Assembly (NCBI RefSeq): GCF_014653195.1 | Contig: NZ_BNAH01000006.1 | Coordinates: forward strand, 237,615 to 301,614 | DNA: 64,000 nucleotides | Direction of reading: 5' to 3' | Source: Thalassotalea profundi | GTDB lineage: Bacteria; Pseudomonadota; Gammaproteobacteria; Enterobacterales; Alteromonadaceae | In this document: positions 28,601-37,334 of the stretch, in pieces | How the letters are laid out: each line of letters begins with the position of its first letter | Position numbering within the stretch: the stretch's first letter is position 1 | The notes under the pieces: model-generated | Databases searched by the model: none | The model's input: only the letters and a program-made list of their open reading frames with translations | Told to the model about the DNA's origin: nothing | Position numbers and translations under genes: made by a program

Positions 28601-28698
28601 GGGAGTTTAAATAAACTGATCGCACCAAAAAGTGCCACAAGTAAAATTGCGACAATTACCGCAGTTGGATTATTCAGAGAGGCTTTAGTTAATATCAT
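25615..28698 (-). CDS. Efflux RND transporter permease subunit
   Basis: This 1027-residue inner-membrane proton antiporter is of the resistance-nodulation-division superfamily. It has the canonical plan: helix 1 (about 12-32), a large periplasmic loop, helices 2-6 (about 335-495), a second periplasmic loop and helices 8-12 (about 855-1010). The helix-4 motif GLAFAVGMVLDAAIVVLENI (about 395-414) carries the proton-relay Asp. It is of HAE-1-like type and nearest in style to multidrug or organic-solute pumps; its substrate cannot be told from sequence. The adaptor gene overlaps it by four bases (ATGA), so the two are translationally coupled. No outer-membrane TolC-type gene is adjacent. Confidence 0.94.
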   Translation of the reverse strand: MILTKASLNNPTAVIVAILLVALFGAISLFKLPVQLTPEISQPQIVISTAWRGSAPEEIEAEIIERQEDVLKGLQGLELLESNSSQGSGSITLRYRTGINLERALIDVMNALNQVPSYPPDATEPTIAVGGASTFTAIAWFAIKPTQGNSNDIAGYQDYVEEVVQTRIERVSGISQTNAFGGLPSELRITFDPYKTANLGLNVPQLASTLSNNTDVSGGFNEIGRRKYTIRFTGKYGVEQLQDMVVDWRDGQPILLKDIAKVELTYADRTGILTLDGEPAIAMNAQVEQGVNVIEVMDGLKAAMKELNEGPLKRSGLEMIQMYDETIYIGRSMALVQNNLLLGIFLAIAVLWWFLRKFRATLIVALSIPISLIITLIVMYSAGRTLNIISMAGLAFAVGMVLDAAIVVLENIVRLREKGELPENASLLGTSQVWGALLSSTITTVAIFLPIAFLEDVSGQLFADLAITIAVAIVASLLIAITVLPTAARRLLKEVSEDDPHQHWWHNITQGIMKITSTPKKRALWVIGLMLFSFLGSYLMFPKVDYLPKGNQNSFNVFILPPPGQSYLASRVEMSDVINERLMPYLKGEKSPAIDHTWMGFFGNFGFMGGRGKDADDIQDIVNLINYEILRGFPDTIAFASQEQLFRNLSGGRRIDIDIQGTDVEQLLKAAQIGFGTISQVLPGAQIQPTPGLTLAEPELQLHPDERRIAEAGWTRQQMASISSALGTGLYVGDFFNGQKRLNVFLRTTDWDSPEELEAIPLFTPQAGIQPVGELVEVIRTAGPSSIRRVDRKRTITLQVTPPDDISLEEAITLIKEKAGPTILAQLPEGGSIAYRGTAEALNEALSNMSQSFILALIILYLLMSALFRSFKDSLLVLLTIPLATVGGIAVLQLTNMIIFQPLDLLTMIGFIILLGLVVNNAILLVYQTRLGESEGLTRHDAVKQAVRLRLRPILMSTLTSLCGMLPLLLIPGAGAELYRGIAAVIVGGMGVSTIFTLIFLPSLLQMGKEKQRNKSNKFSTNTPLTN

Positions 28699-29777
28699 GA
28701 TTTACCTGAAATTAGCAATTGATTATTGTCTTTAATAACAACCGATTGGCCTGGCTGTAGTCTCTCTGCACCTCTAATAACAAGTTTATCGCCAGCTTTA
28801 ATTTCTCCCATTATTTCAATTAATTCGCCTTCACTGAGACCTAATGAAACTTGGACTTGTTCTGCAATGTTTTCATTGTTAATACGGAAAACTGTAGTGC
28901 TATTACGTCTTAAAACAATGGCATCGCGAGGAATGGCAAGCGTTGATTTTTTCTCCCCATTAGCAACGGCAGCTTGAATGTTTAAACCTATAGGCCAATC
29001 TACAGCGCTTAAATCTAAACGTACTTCCATTAAGTGAGAGCGGTTATCTGAAACTGGAATAATTGCTTTTATTGGCACTTGTTTTTGGCCTAGAGGTGAG
29101 CGGATAGTTAAAGATTCTCTTGCTTTTACAAATAAATAAGAGGTTAAAGGGGCAAAAACTGAAGCTTCAATATTCTGAGTTTCTACGAGCCGAATAATGG
29201 CTGTACCACTCGTTACGTATTCTCCTTCATTACTTAATCGCTGGGTTACTATGCCATTGAATGGTGCTTTTAATTGGCTGTAATTAAGGTTTTGTTCTGC
29301 AAGCGCAACTTTTGACATAGCTGCCTCATAGTTTGCTTGAGCAATGTTAAAAGTTGAAATACTCTCGTCAAGTTCAGTTTGAGAAATTAACTGCCGTTCA
29401 ACTAAGCTTTTTTTACGTTCTATTTCAGATTGTTCGAAGGTTAACTTAGATTTAGAGCTTGCGAGTAATGCTTTTTCTTCATTTAACACTAGTTTTAATG
29501 AAGAATCGTTTATGGTCGCAATAACTTGGCCTTTAACAACGGTATCACCTAATTCAGCTAAACTTTTCAATCGACCAGAAACTTCGGAGGCTATAGCCGA
29601 ATTGTTTCGGCTTACAATCGAGCCTGAAACCCAAGCAACTGGAGATAGTGTGGTTTGAATGACTTGTGCTACATTGACATTGGCAGCACGGCCTTGTTGT
29701 GCCGATGCTTGCAGAGAATAGATATAAGCCGTAGCTGCAAAAATGCTCAGCGATATATATGAGATTAACTTAGACAT
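28695..29777 (-). CDS. Efflux RND transporter periplasmic adaptor subunit
   Basis: This 360-residue membrane-fusion protein links the RND permease to an outer-membrane channel. A signal or anchor helix lies at about 6-26. A split lipoyl domain (SRNNSAIASEVSGRLKSLAELGDTV and LKAPFNGIVTQRLSNEGEYV) surrounds an alpha-hairpin coiled coil (about 95-165). Beta-barrel and membrane-proximal domains follow, ending in GDKLVIRGAERLQPGQSVVI. It is the first gene of the pair, and its stop overlaps the start of the permease gene. A 150-base gap upstream separates it from the M28 peptidase gene. Confidence 0.93.
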   Translation of the reverse strand: MSKLISYISLSIFAATAYIYSLQASAQQGRAANVNVAQVIQTTLSPVAWVSGSIVSRNNSAIASEVSGRLKSLAELGDTVVKGQVIATINDSSLKLVLNEEKALLASSKSKLTFEQSEIERKKSLVERQLISQTELDESISTFNIAQANYEAAMSKVALAEQNLNYSQLKAPFNGIVTQRLSNEGEYVTSGTAIIRLVETQNIEASVFAPLTSYLFVKARESLTIRSPLGQKQVPIKAIIPVSDNRSHLMEVRLDLSAVDWPIGLNIQAAVANGEKKSTLAIPRDAIVLRRNSTTVFRINNENIAEQVQVSLGLSEGELIEIMGEIKAGDKLVIRGAERLQPGQSVVIKDNNQLLISGKS

Positions 29778-29927
29778 AAAATCCTATTTAAATGGCTAGC
29801 TTTAATTTATAAAAATGGACTAAATCAGTGATGATTTAATGATATAGTTCATTATGTAGAAACTTAATTTTTAAAGTGTAAATTAATATTAATTATTGGC
29901 GAATTACACACCGCTTTTTATGCTTGT

Positions 29928-31043
29928 TTATTGGTTATTCATTTGATTATTTTCAATCTCGTCAAGTTTATAATTACTTAAAAAAGCAATTAACACTTCT
30001 ACACTAGCTGTTAGTTGTTGCGTTAGTCTTTGTGAAAATAATTGATCCATTATGGCTAATTGATCCGATTTTGTGTGCCAAATATGCCCCCACTGGTTTT
30101 CTTCTTTACGCTCACATGCTGAATGGGTTGTTTTATCAAAACAATCCCATAGTGCGGCATTATCACTTTGAGAATAGCCATCGTAACCATCCTTACCGTT
30201 TATGGTGAAGTTCGTTGATTCTATATAAGCTATTGGCACGCCTGCGCAGGCAAAAGGTGCATGATCAGACCAGCCTCCAGTGACTCCTTCTGGGTAACCT
30301 TCGTAGGCAGGATGAATAATATATTGTTGCGCTTTATTGATAAGTGAACTTGAAAGCGAAAATAAGGCATCTCTAACATGGGTATCACTGTTATATTTAG
30401 CCTTAATATCACCACATTTATATGGCGTGGTATGCGCGCTATGCACATATAAAAAATCCCCACCAGCAATGGTATCTAAATTGATCATCGCAAGAATGTT
30501 TTCAGCCGTTCCAGATTCTTCAAGTAAGTTTTTTACGTAGTATTTTGCCCCCAATAAGCCAACTTCTTCTGCGCCAAAAGCGATAAAGCGAATGTTATAA
30601 GGTAAATTTTCTTTATGAGCTAATTCTTCCGCTACCGTTAGCAGTGCCGCAAGACCTGTTGCGTTGTCGGTTGCACCATGAGAGCCATGTTCTGCGCCCG
30701 TTGAATCTAAATGCGCAGCAAGTACTAAGGTTTTTGCTTTATTGCTATTAAGGTCAGCAATAACATTAGCCGAGGTTAATTCACCTTTAGTAAGTGAAAA
30801 TGGTTGAACACTCACGTTAAGTCCCATTTCTTTGAAGTTTTTTCCAACATAGATAATGGTTTCTTTTTCTTTGGCGCTACCGGCTTCCCTTGCGCCAATC
30901 CCTTTTACCGGATCCGCTATTTCTTGGAGGTATTTATTAACAGACGCGCTAAATTCAGATTTTAAAATAGTTTGACTGTGAACCGAAAAGGTAAATAAAG
31001 TGTATAATATGAAAGTTAATAATAACGATGGTATTTTGTACAT
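29928..31043 (-). CDS. Exported M28 family zinc metallopeptidase
   Basis: This 371-residue protein with a signal peptide (LLLTFILYTLFTFSVHS) is of the aminopeptidase/glutaminyl-cyclase-like M28 family. The metal-binding residues appear in order: AAHLDSTG (His, about 112), GATDNATGLAA (bridging Asp, about 126), FGAEEVGLLGA (catalytic Glu plus ligand Glu), INLDTIAGGD (Asp), and GWSDHAPF (His) near the C-terminus. It should cut N-terminal amino acids or dipeptides in the periplasm or outside the cell, as a nutrient-scavenging enzyme. Cys pairs in the C-terminal half may form disulfides. It is divergent from the peroxidase gene. Confidence 0.9.
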   Translation of the reverse strand: MYKIPSLLLTFILYTLFTFSVHSQTILKSEFSASVNKYLQEIADPVKGIGAREAGSAKEKETIIYVGKNFKEMGLNVSVQPFSLTKGELTSANVIADLNSNKAKTLVLAAHLDSTGAEHGSHGATDNATGLAALLTVAEELAHKENLPYNIRFIAFGAEEVGLLGAKYYVKNLLEESGTAENILAMINLDTIAGGDFLYVHSAHTTPYKCGDIKAKYNSDTHVRDALFSLSSSLINKAQQYIIHPAYEGYPEGVTGGWSDHAPFACAGVPIAYIESTNFTINGKDGYDGYSQSDNAALWDCFDKTTHSACERKEENQWGHIWHTKSDQLAIMDQLFSQRLTQQLTASVEVLIAFLSNYKLDEIENNQMNNQ

Positions 31044-31143
31044 AAAGTTGTCAGTAGTTTAAATTGGCTAATGAGGCAGTAATGTATAACATATCGTATA
31101 ATTATTCGATAAAATCTCACTATGATTTTAAATTGAGGCAAAG

Positions 31144-31701
31144 ATGAAAAAACTAATCGCTATCTTTACATTCTTATTACTGCCAACGTTACCTGTATCT
31201 GCACAAAGTTGTCCTGATTACTTAAATGTGACATTAAAAAAACTTCATTCATCGGAACAAGCTAATTTATGTGAAATTGCACAAAATAACCCAGTGTTAA
31301 TCGTTAATACTGCAAGTAATTGTGGTTTTACGCATCATTTTGAAAGCTTAGAAGCGATTCACAAAAAGTATGAAAAAGAAGGGTTAGTGGTTATCGGCTT
31401 TCCTTCCAATGACTTTTTTCAAGAAGAAAGTGCTGAAAAAGATACCGCTAAAGTCTGTTTTGTTAATTACGGGGTAACGTTTACAATGTTAGCGCCAAGT
31501 GCGGTAAGGGGCAGTGATGTTAATAGTGTGTTTAAGTTTTTAGGGGATAAATCATCATCGCCTAAATGGAATTTTTACAAATATTTAATAGACGGAAAAG
31601 GCAATAAAGTAACATCGTTTAGCCCTAAAACAAGCCCTGATGATCCAGAGTTTATTGAAGCCATTGAAACGTTAATTGAAACTAATAAAAGTAGTGTTTA
31701 A
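31144..31701 (+). CDS. Exported glutathione peroxidase family protein
   Basis: This 185-residue thiol peroxidase has a Sec signal peptide (LIAIFTFLLLPTLPVSAQS). The peroxidatic Cys is in NTASNCGFT, where animal enzymes have selenocysteine; the codon here is TGT. The catalytic Gln lies in FPSNDFFQEES and the Trp/Asn in KWNFYKYL. The usual GGQE after FPSNDF is altered to FQEE, a small deviation. The likely reductant is a thioredoxin-fold protein of the periplasm. Its TAA stop shares a base with the ATG of the next gene (TAATG), so the two are coupled. Confidence 0.9.
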   Translation: MKKLIAIFTFLLLPTLPVSAQSCPDYLNVTLKKLHSSEQANLCEIAQNNPVLIVNTASNCGFTHHFESLEAIHKKYEKEGLVVIGFPSNDFFQEESAEKDTAKVCFVNYGVTFTMLAPSAVRGSDVNSVFKFLGDKSSSPKWNFYKYLIDGKGNKVTSFSPKTSPDDPEFIEAIETLIETNKSSV

Positions 31702-32804
31702 TGAAGGTTAAACGCTTATTTTATCTCGGAATATCTTGTTGTTTACTGGGCTTTATTCCTGTAACTTTAGCCGAGTTTATTCGTGCTAAAGAGCCCAAAA
31801 TTAGCACAAATATGCATATCGATGTTAATGCTTTGTGCCGTGTCTCTAAAAGCACACAAGCATACTTAACACAACATCAGGATGATAAATTTGCGGTGCA
31901 CTCAGGTGATAATTTAGCACCTGATGTTACATTAAAACGTGTACAAGAAACGCTAGCTTTTATGTGCTTACCGGCTAATAAAAGTCAGATGAACAATAGT
32001 GAGTTTTTAAAGCAAAAATTTGATTTTTATCGATGGATTCCTGATAAAAAACAAGCAGATTTTCTGGCAAGTAAAAGCACTAACGATGTGAAAACACGTT
32101 TATTAACGAATATTCCCAAAGATAAAATATTTCTAACAAAGTATTACACCAAATTATTAAATGCTAGTAGCGTGCGTACCGAAAAATTCAATCAAGCACT
32201 TTATGCCCTTCCACATGATGAACATGGGCTAACATTGGAAGCAGCTGATTTAATAAAGCACAAACTCACGCGCTTTAAATACACTCGTCAAGACGTAATT
32301 AAAGGTGTGTTACTTGATAAAGAACTTGCTAAACCATTAATTTGGTTAACTGAAGCCGCATTGCATGATGTACTTTTACAAGGCACTGGTGTGGTTAAGG
32401 TCGATGGCACCATTCGTTACTTTAATGTTCATAGGAATAATGGCATTGTTTATGACTATGGCATTGGAAAAACAGAACAAGCGCGTTACTGGTACTTTGC
32501 TGAAGTACCTAATGTACTTGGCTACGGAAAAACCTTGGACAGTAAAATAGCCATAGAGACTGATGTTGCTTTTGCGGGTAATGTTAAAGCATTAGGCTTA
32601 GGTAAATTGTTTCTAATCAATTACAAAGCAGAGGGAGCAATCCAAGGGAAACTGGGTATTTTAGCCGATCAAGGCGGTGCATTTGATAATAACTTATTTC
32701 AGCTTGATTGGTTAAAAGGCAGTTATTATGGCTGGAAAGATTATTATCAGGCAAATAAGCAATTGCCTGATTATGCAAGTGCTTGGTTGTTATTAAAAAA
32801 ATAG
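31701..32804 (+). CDS. Exported protein with MltA/3D-like C-terminal half
   Basis: This 367-residue protein has an N-terminal signal (YLGISCCLLGFIPVTLA). The C-terminal half contains short stretches like lytic transglycosylase MltA: LLQGTGVVKVDGTIRYFNVHRNNGIVYDYGI (residues about 222-252) and ILADQGGAF (about 319-327), then a final ASAWLLLKK. In MltA the corresponding DxGGAI segment holds the catalytic Asp, and an Asp is kept here. The N-terminal half is unrecognised. If the resemblance is real, the protein binds or cleaves peptidoglycan. It is translationally coupled to the peroxidase gene, which is unexpected for a murein enzyme. The assignment is tentative; a conserved hypothetical is the fallback. 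Confidence 0.6.
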   Translation: MKVKRLFYLGISCCLLGFIPVTLAEFIRAKEPKISTNMHIDVNALCRVSKSTQAYLTQHQDDKFAVHSGDNLAPDVTLKRVQETLAFMCLPANKSQMNNSEFLKQKFDFYRWIPDKKQADFLASKSTNDVKTRLLTNIPKDKIFLTKYYTKLLNASSVRTEKFNQALYALPHDEHGLTLEAADLIKHKLTRFKYTRQDVIKGVLLDKELAKPLIWLTEAALHDVLLQGTGVVKVDGTIRYFNVHRNNGIVYDYGIGKTEQARYWYFAEVPNVLGYGKTLDSKIAIETDVAFAGNVKALGLGKLFLINYKAEGAIQGKLGILADQGGAFDNNLFQLDWLKGSYYGWKDYYQANKQLPDYASAWLLLKK

Positions 32805-32863
32805 TTTATTGCAGTATAAGTAAGTTATTCACTTGTTTTAAATGAAGATCTAACTGGGTGACA

Positions 32864-34801
32864 CTACGACTTAAGCAATATTGGTTCAATAGTATCGTCT
32901 AAAAGCTCACTATTTTTAGTCGTTGCCTTTTTTTCATTATGTTGACTGTGACCTTCTGGTTGATATTCTAGCGGTGCATTTAATAAAATTTGTTTCAACT
33001 TATCTACATCTTCAGCGCGCATGGCGTCATTGAGATCATTTAGAATCACATTAACTTCAGGCCAGCTGAGTGATCTTTCATTAGCGGTAAGAATACGTTG
33101 ATGATCAGTGGGTTGAGCGTGATCATCAATCAGTAGTTCTTCATAAAGTTTCTCACCTGGGCGCAAACCACTGTAGTTTATTTCAATATCGCCGTTAGGG
33201 TTTTGATCATCTTTAATGGTTAACCCCATGAGATGAGTCATTTTGATGGCTAAATCTATAATTTTTACCGGTTTGCCCATATCAAGCACGAAAACATCGC
33301 CACCTTTACCCATGGCACCTGCTTGAATAACTAACTGTGCAGCTTCTGGAATTGTCATAAAGTAACGAATAATATCAGGGTGTGTAACGGTGATAGGGCC
33401 GCCTTTTTTAATTTGTCTCTTAAACAAAGGTACGACAGAGCCTGATGAACCAAGTACATTACCAAATCGCACCATTACAAATCGGGTATTATGATCTCGA
33501 GGCGATAATGATTGTAAAACTAGTTCAGCCATACGTTTGGTGGCGCCCATAACATTAGTAGGGCGCACGGCTTTATCGGTAGAAATCAGCACAAATGTTT
33601 CCACATCACAGTAAATTGCAGCTTGAGCGATTTCATAGGTGCCTAAAATATTGTTAGCTATACCGGCAATGACATTACCTTCCACTAAAGGCACGTGTTT
33701 ATAGGCAGCGGCATGATAAATAGTTTGTACTTTATGGGTATGAAAAATTGAGCTCATTAACATACCGTGTTGCACATTACCAATGAGCGGGACTAAAGGG
33801 ATATCAACATTAAGCTCATTAATATAAACACTTAATTCTTGATTTATTTCATAGAGAAAAGCTTCACTCACATCAAGTAATACTAATTTAGTCGGACCTT
33901 GTTTGATTATTTGACGACAAAGTTCTTTACCAATTGAACCACCAGCACCTGATACCATGACAACTTTATCTTTTATATTGGCATGCATTAAATCGGCAAC
34001 AGGGGTGACTGCTTCTCGTCCTAGGAGCTCGTCAACAGAGACTTCACGCAGCTGATCTATTTTTTGTTTACCAGAAACAATGTCTGCCATGCTGGGGATT
34101 GAAAGTAATTCGAGCGCATGAGGTTCAAAAGTGGCGATAATTTCTTTCATACGTACAGGCCCTACGTGAGAAAGTGCAATTAAGACTTTAAATTCACCGT
34201 AGCGCTTGGTCAGCTTTTCAATATTATCTGTTGAAAATACTTTAATGCCTGATAACTCTCGGCCATGATAACGGCTTTTTTCATCGATAAATGCCACGGG
34301 TTGGTAAACGCTGCCAGATGTTAGGCTATTGGCAAGTTGTTGACCTGTTTTTCCTGCACCGTAGATAATTACAGCAGTACGCTTATCAAACCATTGTTTT
34401 CCAAGTATTAATCCAAAGAGTGCGCGTGCGCCGGCAATGAAAACACTACTGATCACAAAAAATACAATGGGAACTGAAAGCGGCACAAAAGCATCGTAAA
34501 GTACTTCACTCAAGTAAAATATAAGGCTTGCTAAACCCAATAGTAAAAAGGTTTTCAGTGTTGTTCTTGCATTAAAGTAACGAATAATAGTTCGATATGT
34601 ACCAAAAAAATAAAATAGCAACATAGTACTGAGGGTAACGGTGATAAAGACCGACCACTCAGCTTGAGTAAAGTTTATATTGGAAGCACCAAGTCTAATA
34701 AGGTAGGCAAGAAAAAAAGCTAATCCAAGTGAAAAAAGATCATAAGAAAGTAGGACCATCAGTTTCAACGAACGTGGAATTAAATCTATTTTTCTGATCA
34801 T
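32864..34801 (-). CDS. pglF: UDP-sugar 4,6-dehydratase, WbpM/PglF/CapD family
   Basis: This 645-residue membrane-bound nucleotide-sugar dehydratase should act on UDP-GlcNAc, giving the 4-keto-6-deoxy sugar. Four N-terminal helices (about 12-130) are followed by a first Rossmann-like domain (IIYGAGKTGQQLA, about 145-157) and the catalytic SDR domain. In that domain are GAGGSIGKELCRQI (about 285-298), AAAYKHVPLVE, and the TDKAVRPTNVMGATKRMAE block, in which the usual catalytic Tyr is replaced by Met as in the whole WbpM/PglF family. It is the last gene of the glycan operon. With the PglE-, PglD- and PglC-like genes upstream it makes a complete bacillosamine-type set. Confidence 0.9.
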   Translation of the reverse strand: MIRKIDLIPRSLKLMVLLSYDLFSLGLAFFLAYLIRLGASNINFTQAEWSVFITVTLSTMLLFYFFGTYRTIIRYFNARTTLKTFLLLGLASLIFYLSEVLYDAFVPLSVPIVFFVISSVFIAGARALFGLILGKQWFDKRTAVIIYGAGKTGQQLANSLTSGSVYQPVAFIDEKSRYHGRELSGIKVFSTDNIEKLTKRYGEFKVLIALSHVGPVRMKEIIATFEPHALELLSIPSMADIVSGKQKIDQLREVSVDELLGREAVTPVADLMHANIKDKVVMVSGAGGSIGKELCRQIIKQGPTKLVLLDVSEAFLYEINQELSVYINELNVDIPLVPLIGNVQHGMLMSSIFHTHKVQTIYHAAAYKHVPLVEGNVIAGIANNILGTYEIAQAAIYCDVETFVLISTDKAVRPTNVMGATKRMAELVLQSLSPRDHNTRFVMVRFGNVLGSSGSVVPLFKRQIKKGGPITVTHPDIIRYFMTIPEAAQLVIQAGAMGKGGDVFVLDMGKPVKIIDLAIKMTHLMGLTIKDDQNPNGDIEINYSGLRPGEKLYEELLIDDHAQPTDHQRILTANERSLSWPEVNVILNDLNDAMRAEDVDKLKQILLNAPLEYQPEGHSQHNEKKATTKNSELLDDTIEPILLKS

Positions 34802-34876
34802 AGATGTGCCTTTTAGAGGTTCTGATTATTATTTTATTGTTATTATTTTGTTACAACTTTTCTATAGTATCAGTTT

Positions 34877-36058
34877 TTATGCGCTTGTCTGTATTTGTTT
34901 AAATAATTTACTCATAATTTTACAAACATTATCCACTTCTTTTTGGGTTAAACTCGGATGAACCAAAAACATTAAACTGGTTTCACCTAATGTTTTTGCA
35001 TTTACAAGTGATTTTTTGGGTTTACAGGCTTGACCATCAAAGGCTTTTTCTAAGTAAACTTCAGAACAGCTCCCCGAAAAGCAGGGGACGCCTTGTTCAT
35101 TTAAAGCGTTAATGATGTTATCACGATTCCATTTTTCAGGGAGAAGTGCGAGATCAACAAAGGCGTAACATTTGTAGTAAGCATGCTCAATATGTTCAGG
35201 CATAGTCGGTACACGAATAAAATTGAAAGCAGCACAAGTGTTGAGTATTTGCTGTGCATAACGATTACGTGTTGCAAACCATTGCGGCATTTTTTGAACT
35301 TGTATGCGACCAATAGCTGATTGCATTTCCGTAATTCGCCAGTTAGTGCCAAAAGATTCATGTAACCAACGATAGCCGGGAGGGTGTTCTTTCTCATAAA
35401 CGGCAGCGTACGATTTACCATGATCTTTAAATGCCCAGGCTTTACGCCAAAGCTCTTCATTGTTGGTGGTTAACATACCACCTTCGCCACCCGTGGTCAT
35501 AATTTTATCTTGGCAAAATGACCATGCACTTACATGACCAATGGATCCTACAGATCGCCCTTTATATTTGGCGCCATGTGCTTGCGCGCAATCTTCAATA
35601 ACATAGAGATTATGAATGTTTGCTAAAGATATAATGTCATCCATTTCACAAGGCCAACCGGCAAGGTGAACACAGATTATTGCTTTCGTTTTATCTGTTA
35701 CTACAGGAGCAATTGTTTTGGCACTGATATTTTGACTGTCTAACTCAACGTCCGCAAATACTGGAGTAGCGCCAGCATTGATAATGGTACTAATGCTGGC
35801 TATAAACGTGCGAGAAGTTACTATAACTTCATCGCCTTTTCCAATACCTAAACTATAAAGTGCCAAGTCTAATGCTAATGTACCGTTAGCCAGCGCTATG
35901 GCATATTTACAATCAGAAAATTCAGCAAATTCTTGCTCAAACTGTCGGCCTTCTTGACCGGTCCAATAGTTTACTTTGTTTGAGCGTAATACCGCGCTAA
36001 CAGCGTCTATTTCTTGCTCTGAAAAGCAAGGCCATGGGGATAATTGGGTATTTAGCAC
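34877..36058 (-). CDS. pglE: DegT/DnrJ/EryC1/StrS aminotransferase (PglE-like)
   Basis: This 393-residue PLP-dependent sugar aminotransferase converts the 4-keto intermediate to the 4-amino sugar. It shows the family's substrate and cofactor segments: NGTLALDLAL (about 59-68), VIVTSRTFIASIS (about 79-91), VIEDCAQAHGA (about 153-163), and SFCQDKIMTTGGEGGMLTT, with the PLP-binding Lys (about 184). It lies between the acetyltransferase gene (18 bases upstream) and the dehydratase gene, matching the order of reactions read backwards. A role in UDP-diacetamido-trideoxyhexose synthesis is inferred from context. Confidence 0.9.
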   Translation of the reverse strand: MLNTQLSPWPCFSEQEIDAVSAVLRSNKVNYWTGQEGRQFEQEFAEFSDCKYAIALANGTLALDLALYSLGIGKGDEVIVTSRTFIASISTIINAGATPVFADVELDSQNISAKTIAPVVTDKTKAIICVHLAGWPCEMDDIISLANIHNLYVIEDCAQAHGAKYKGRSVGSIGHVSAWSFCQDKIMTTGGEGGMLTTNNEELWRKAWAFKDHGKSYAAVYEKEHPPGYRWLHESFGTNWRITEMQSAIGRIQVQKMPQWFATRNRYAQQILNTCAAFNFIRVPTMPEHIEHAYYKCYAFVDLALLPEKWNRDNIINALNEQGVPCFSGSCSEVYLEKAFDGQACKPKKSLVNAKTLGETSLMFLVHPSLTQKEVDNVCKIMSKLFKQIQTSA

Positions 36059-36076
36059 GTTTTACTCCTAATTTAG

Positions 36077-36742
36077 TTAATGTTTATCTGTTGGGGATAT
36101 CCGTTTAGCAGGAATACCAAGATAAAGTGAATCTTTGTCTGTATTACTGATGACAACAGCCCCTGCTCCTACTTGAGTATTTGGGGCAATTGTTAAACAT
36201 TCTATCACTGTGGAGTTTATTCCTAACCAAGATAATTTTCCTACAGTAATACCACCGGCTAGTGCACAATTTGGTGAAATATGCGTAAATTCACCAATAT
36301 TGCAGTCATGTTCTATGGTTGAAGCCGTATTAATAATGCATCCATCATTAATTGTTGCGCCAATGTTGATTGTTGCATTAGCGCACACTACGACCCCAAG
36401 ACCAATATGGGCATGTGGACTGACAGTTGCTTGGGGATGAATAATGGTCACTATATTAGCGTTAGCAGCATGTAATTGACTTTGCACTTTTTCACGGAGT
36501 TTATTGTTGCCAAAAGCTACGATAAAATGAGCCTCGTCGAGATATTGTGTAAATTCTTTTACTGTACCTACAATACTCCACAACGCATTATCTTTACGCT
36601 CTGGATAGCAATCGTCTAAAAAACGGATCTCTTGATATTGTCCTGTCGCTAGTGCACAGTCTGCGACTACACGACCATGACCACCTGCGCCAATGATAAT
36701 GAGTCTATTAATAGTAGGTTTTTCAGTATTGGGTTTAGTCAT
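36077..36742 (-). CDS. pglD: Sugar O/N-acetyltransferase, PglD/NeuD family
   Basis: This 221-residue acetyltransferase has an N-terminal Rossmann-like part (LIIIGAGGHGRVVADCA, then FLDD) and a C-terminal left-handed beta-helix of hexapeptide repeats (about 95-205). The repeats include the catalytic-type His in NTASTIEHDCNIG, as in PglD. The ATG in 36740-36742 is chosen because it overlaps the pglC-like stop by eight bases. A longer frame would add 21 residues inside the preceding gene. It should acetylate the 4-amino group made by the PglE-like enzyme. Confidence 0.88.
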   Translation of the reverse strand: MTKPNTEKPTINRLIIIGAGGHGRVVADCALATGQYQEIRFLDDCYPERKDNALWSIVGTVKEFTQYLDEAHFIVAFGNNKLREKVQSQLHAANANIVTIIHPQATVSPHAHIGLGVVVCANATINIGATINDGCIINTASTIEHDCNIGEFTHISPNCALAGGITVGKLSWLGINSTVIECLTIAPNTQVGAGAVVISNTDKDSLYLGIPAKRISPTDKH

Positions 36743-37334
36743 GGCTTGAGCCTGTAAATTTTGACATAGTTGCTTCGCCTTCGGCATTAATATCAGCTTG
36801 TGCAAATACCTTTTTAACCGTTAGCAATAATATTTTAATATCTAACCAAAAACTTTGATTTTCAACATACCACACATCAAGGGAAAATTTTTCTTCCCAG
36901 CTAATGGCATTACGCCCGTTCACTTGTGCCCAGCCAGTGATTCCTGGCTTAACGTTGTGGCGCTTTGCTTGTTCGGCAGAATATAAAGGTAAATATTCAA
37001 CTAGCAAAGGGCGAGGCCCAACTAAACTCATATGGCCTACTAATACATTCCATAAGCCGGGCAGTTCGTCGATACTTGTTTTCCTAATAAATTTACCAAA
37101 CGATGTTAGCCGCTCACTATCGGGGAGTAGCTCTCCGTTCTTATCTGTTTGGTCTATCATTGAACGAAATTTTATCATGTTAAAAATACGATTCTTTTCA
37201 CCGGGTCTTGCTTGCGTGTAAAGTACGGGACGACAGCCGGTAATAAATAGAATAACGGCCGTTATCAACATCAAAGGTAAAAAGATAATAATTAAAACAG
37301 TAGCACTCACTATATCCAATAATCGTTTAATCAT
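36735..37334 (-). CDS. pglC: Initiating sugar phosphate transferase (PglC-like)
   Basis: This 199-residue monotopic phosphoglycosyl transferase starts glycan assembly by moving a sugar-1-phosphate to undecaprenyl phosphate at the inner membrane. The re-entrant hydrophobic helix (about 5-32) is followed by the family blocks QARPGEKNRIFNMIKFRSM and DELPGLWNVLVGHMSLVGPRPLL. KPGITGWAQVNGRN comes next, and the short form ends soon after the catalytic domain. This is the PglC-like small class without the extra N-terminal helices of WbaP or WcaJ. It overlaps its neighbours on both sides (8 bases each). Confidence 0.92.
   Translation of the reverse strand: MIKRLLDIVSATVLIIIFLPLMLITAVILFITGCRPVLYTQARPGEKNRIFNMIKFRSMIDQTDKNGELLPDSERLTSFGKFIRKTSIDELPGLWNVLVGHMSLVGPRPLLVEYLPLYSAEQAKRHNVKPGITGWAQVNGRNAISWEEKFSLDVWYVENQSFWLDIKILLLTVKKVFAQADINAEGEATMSKFTGSSHD

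Noticed and set aside
31309..31335. Possible selenocysteine in the glutathione peroxidase
   Set aside because: The active-site codon is TGT (Cys), so no selenocysteine insertion is needed.
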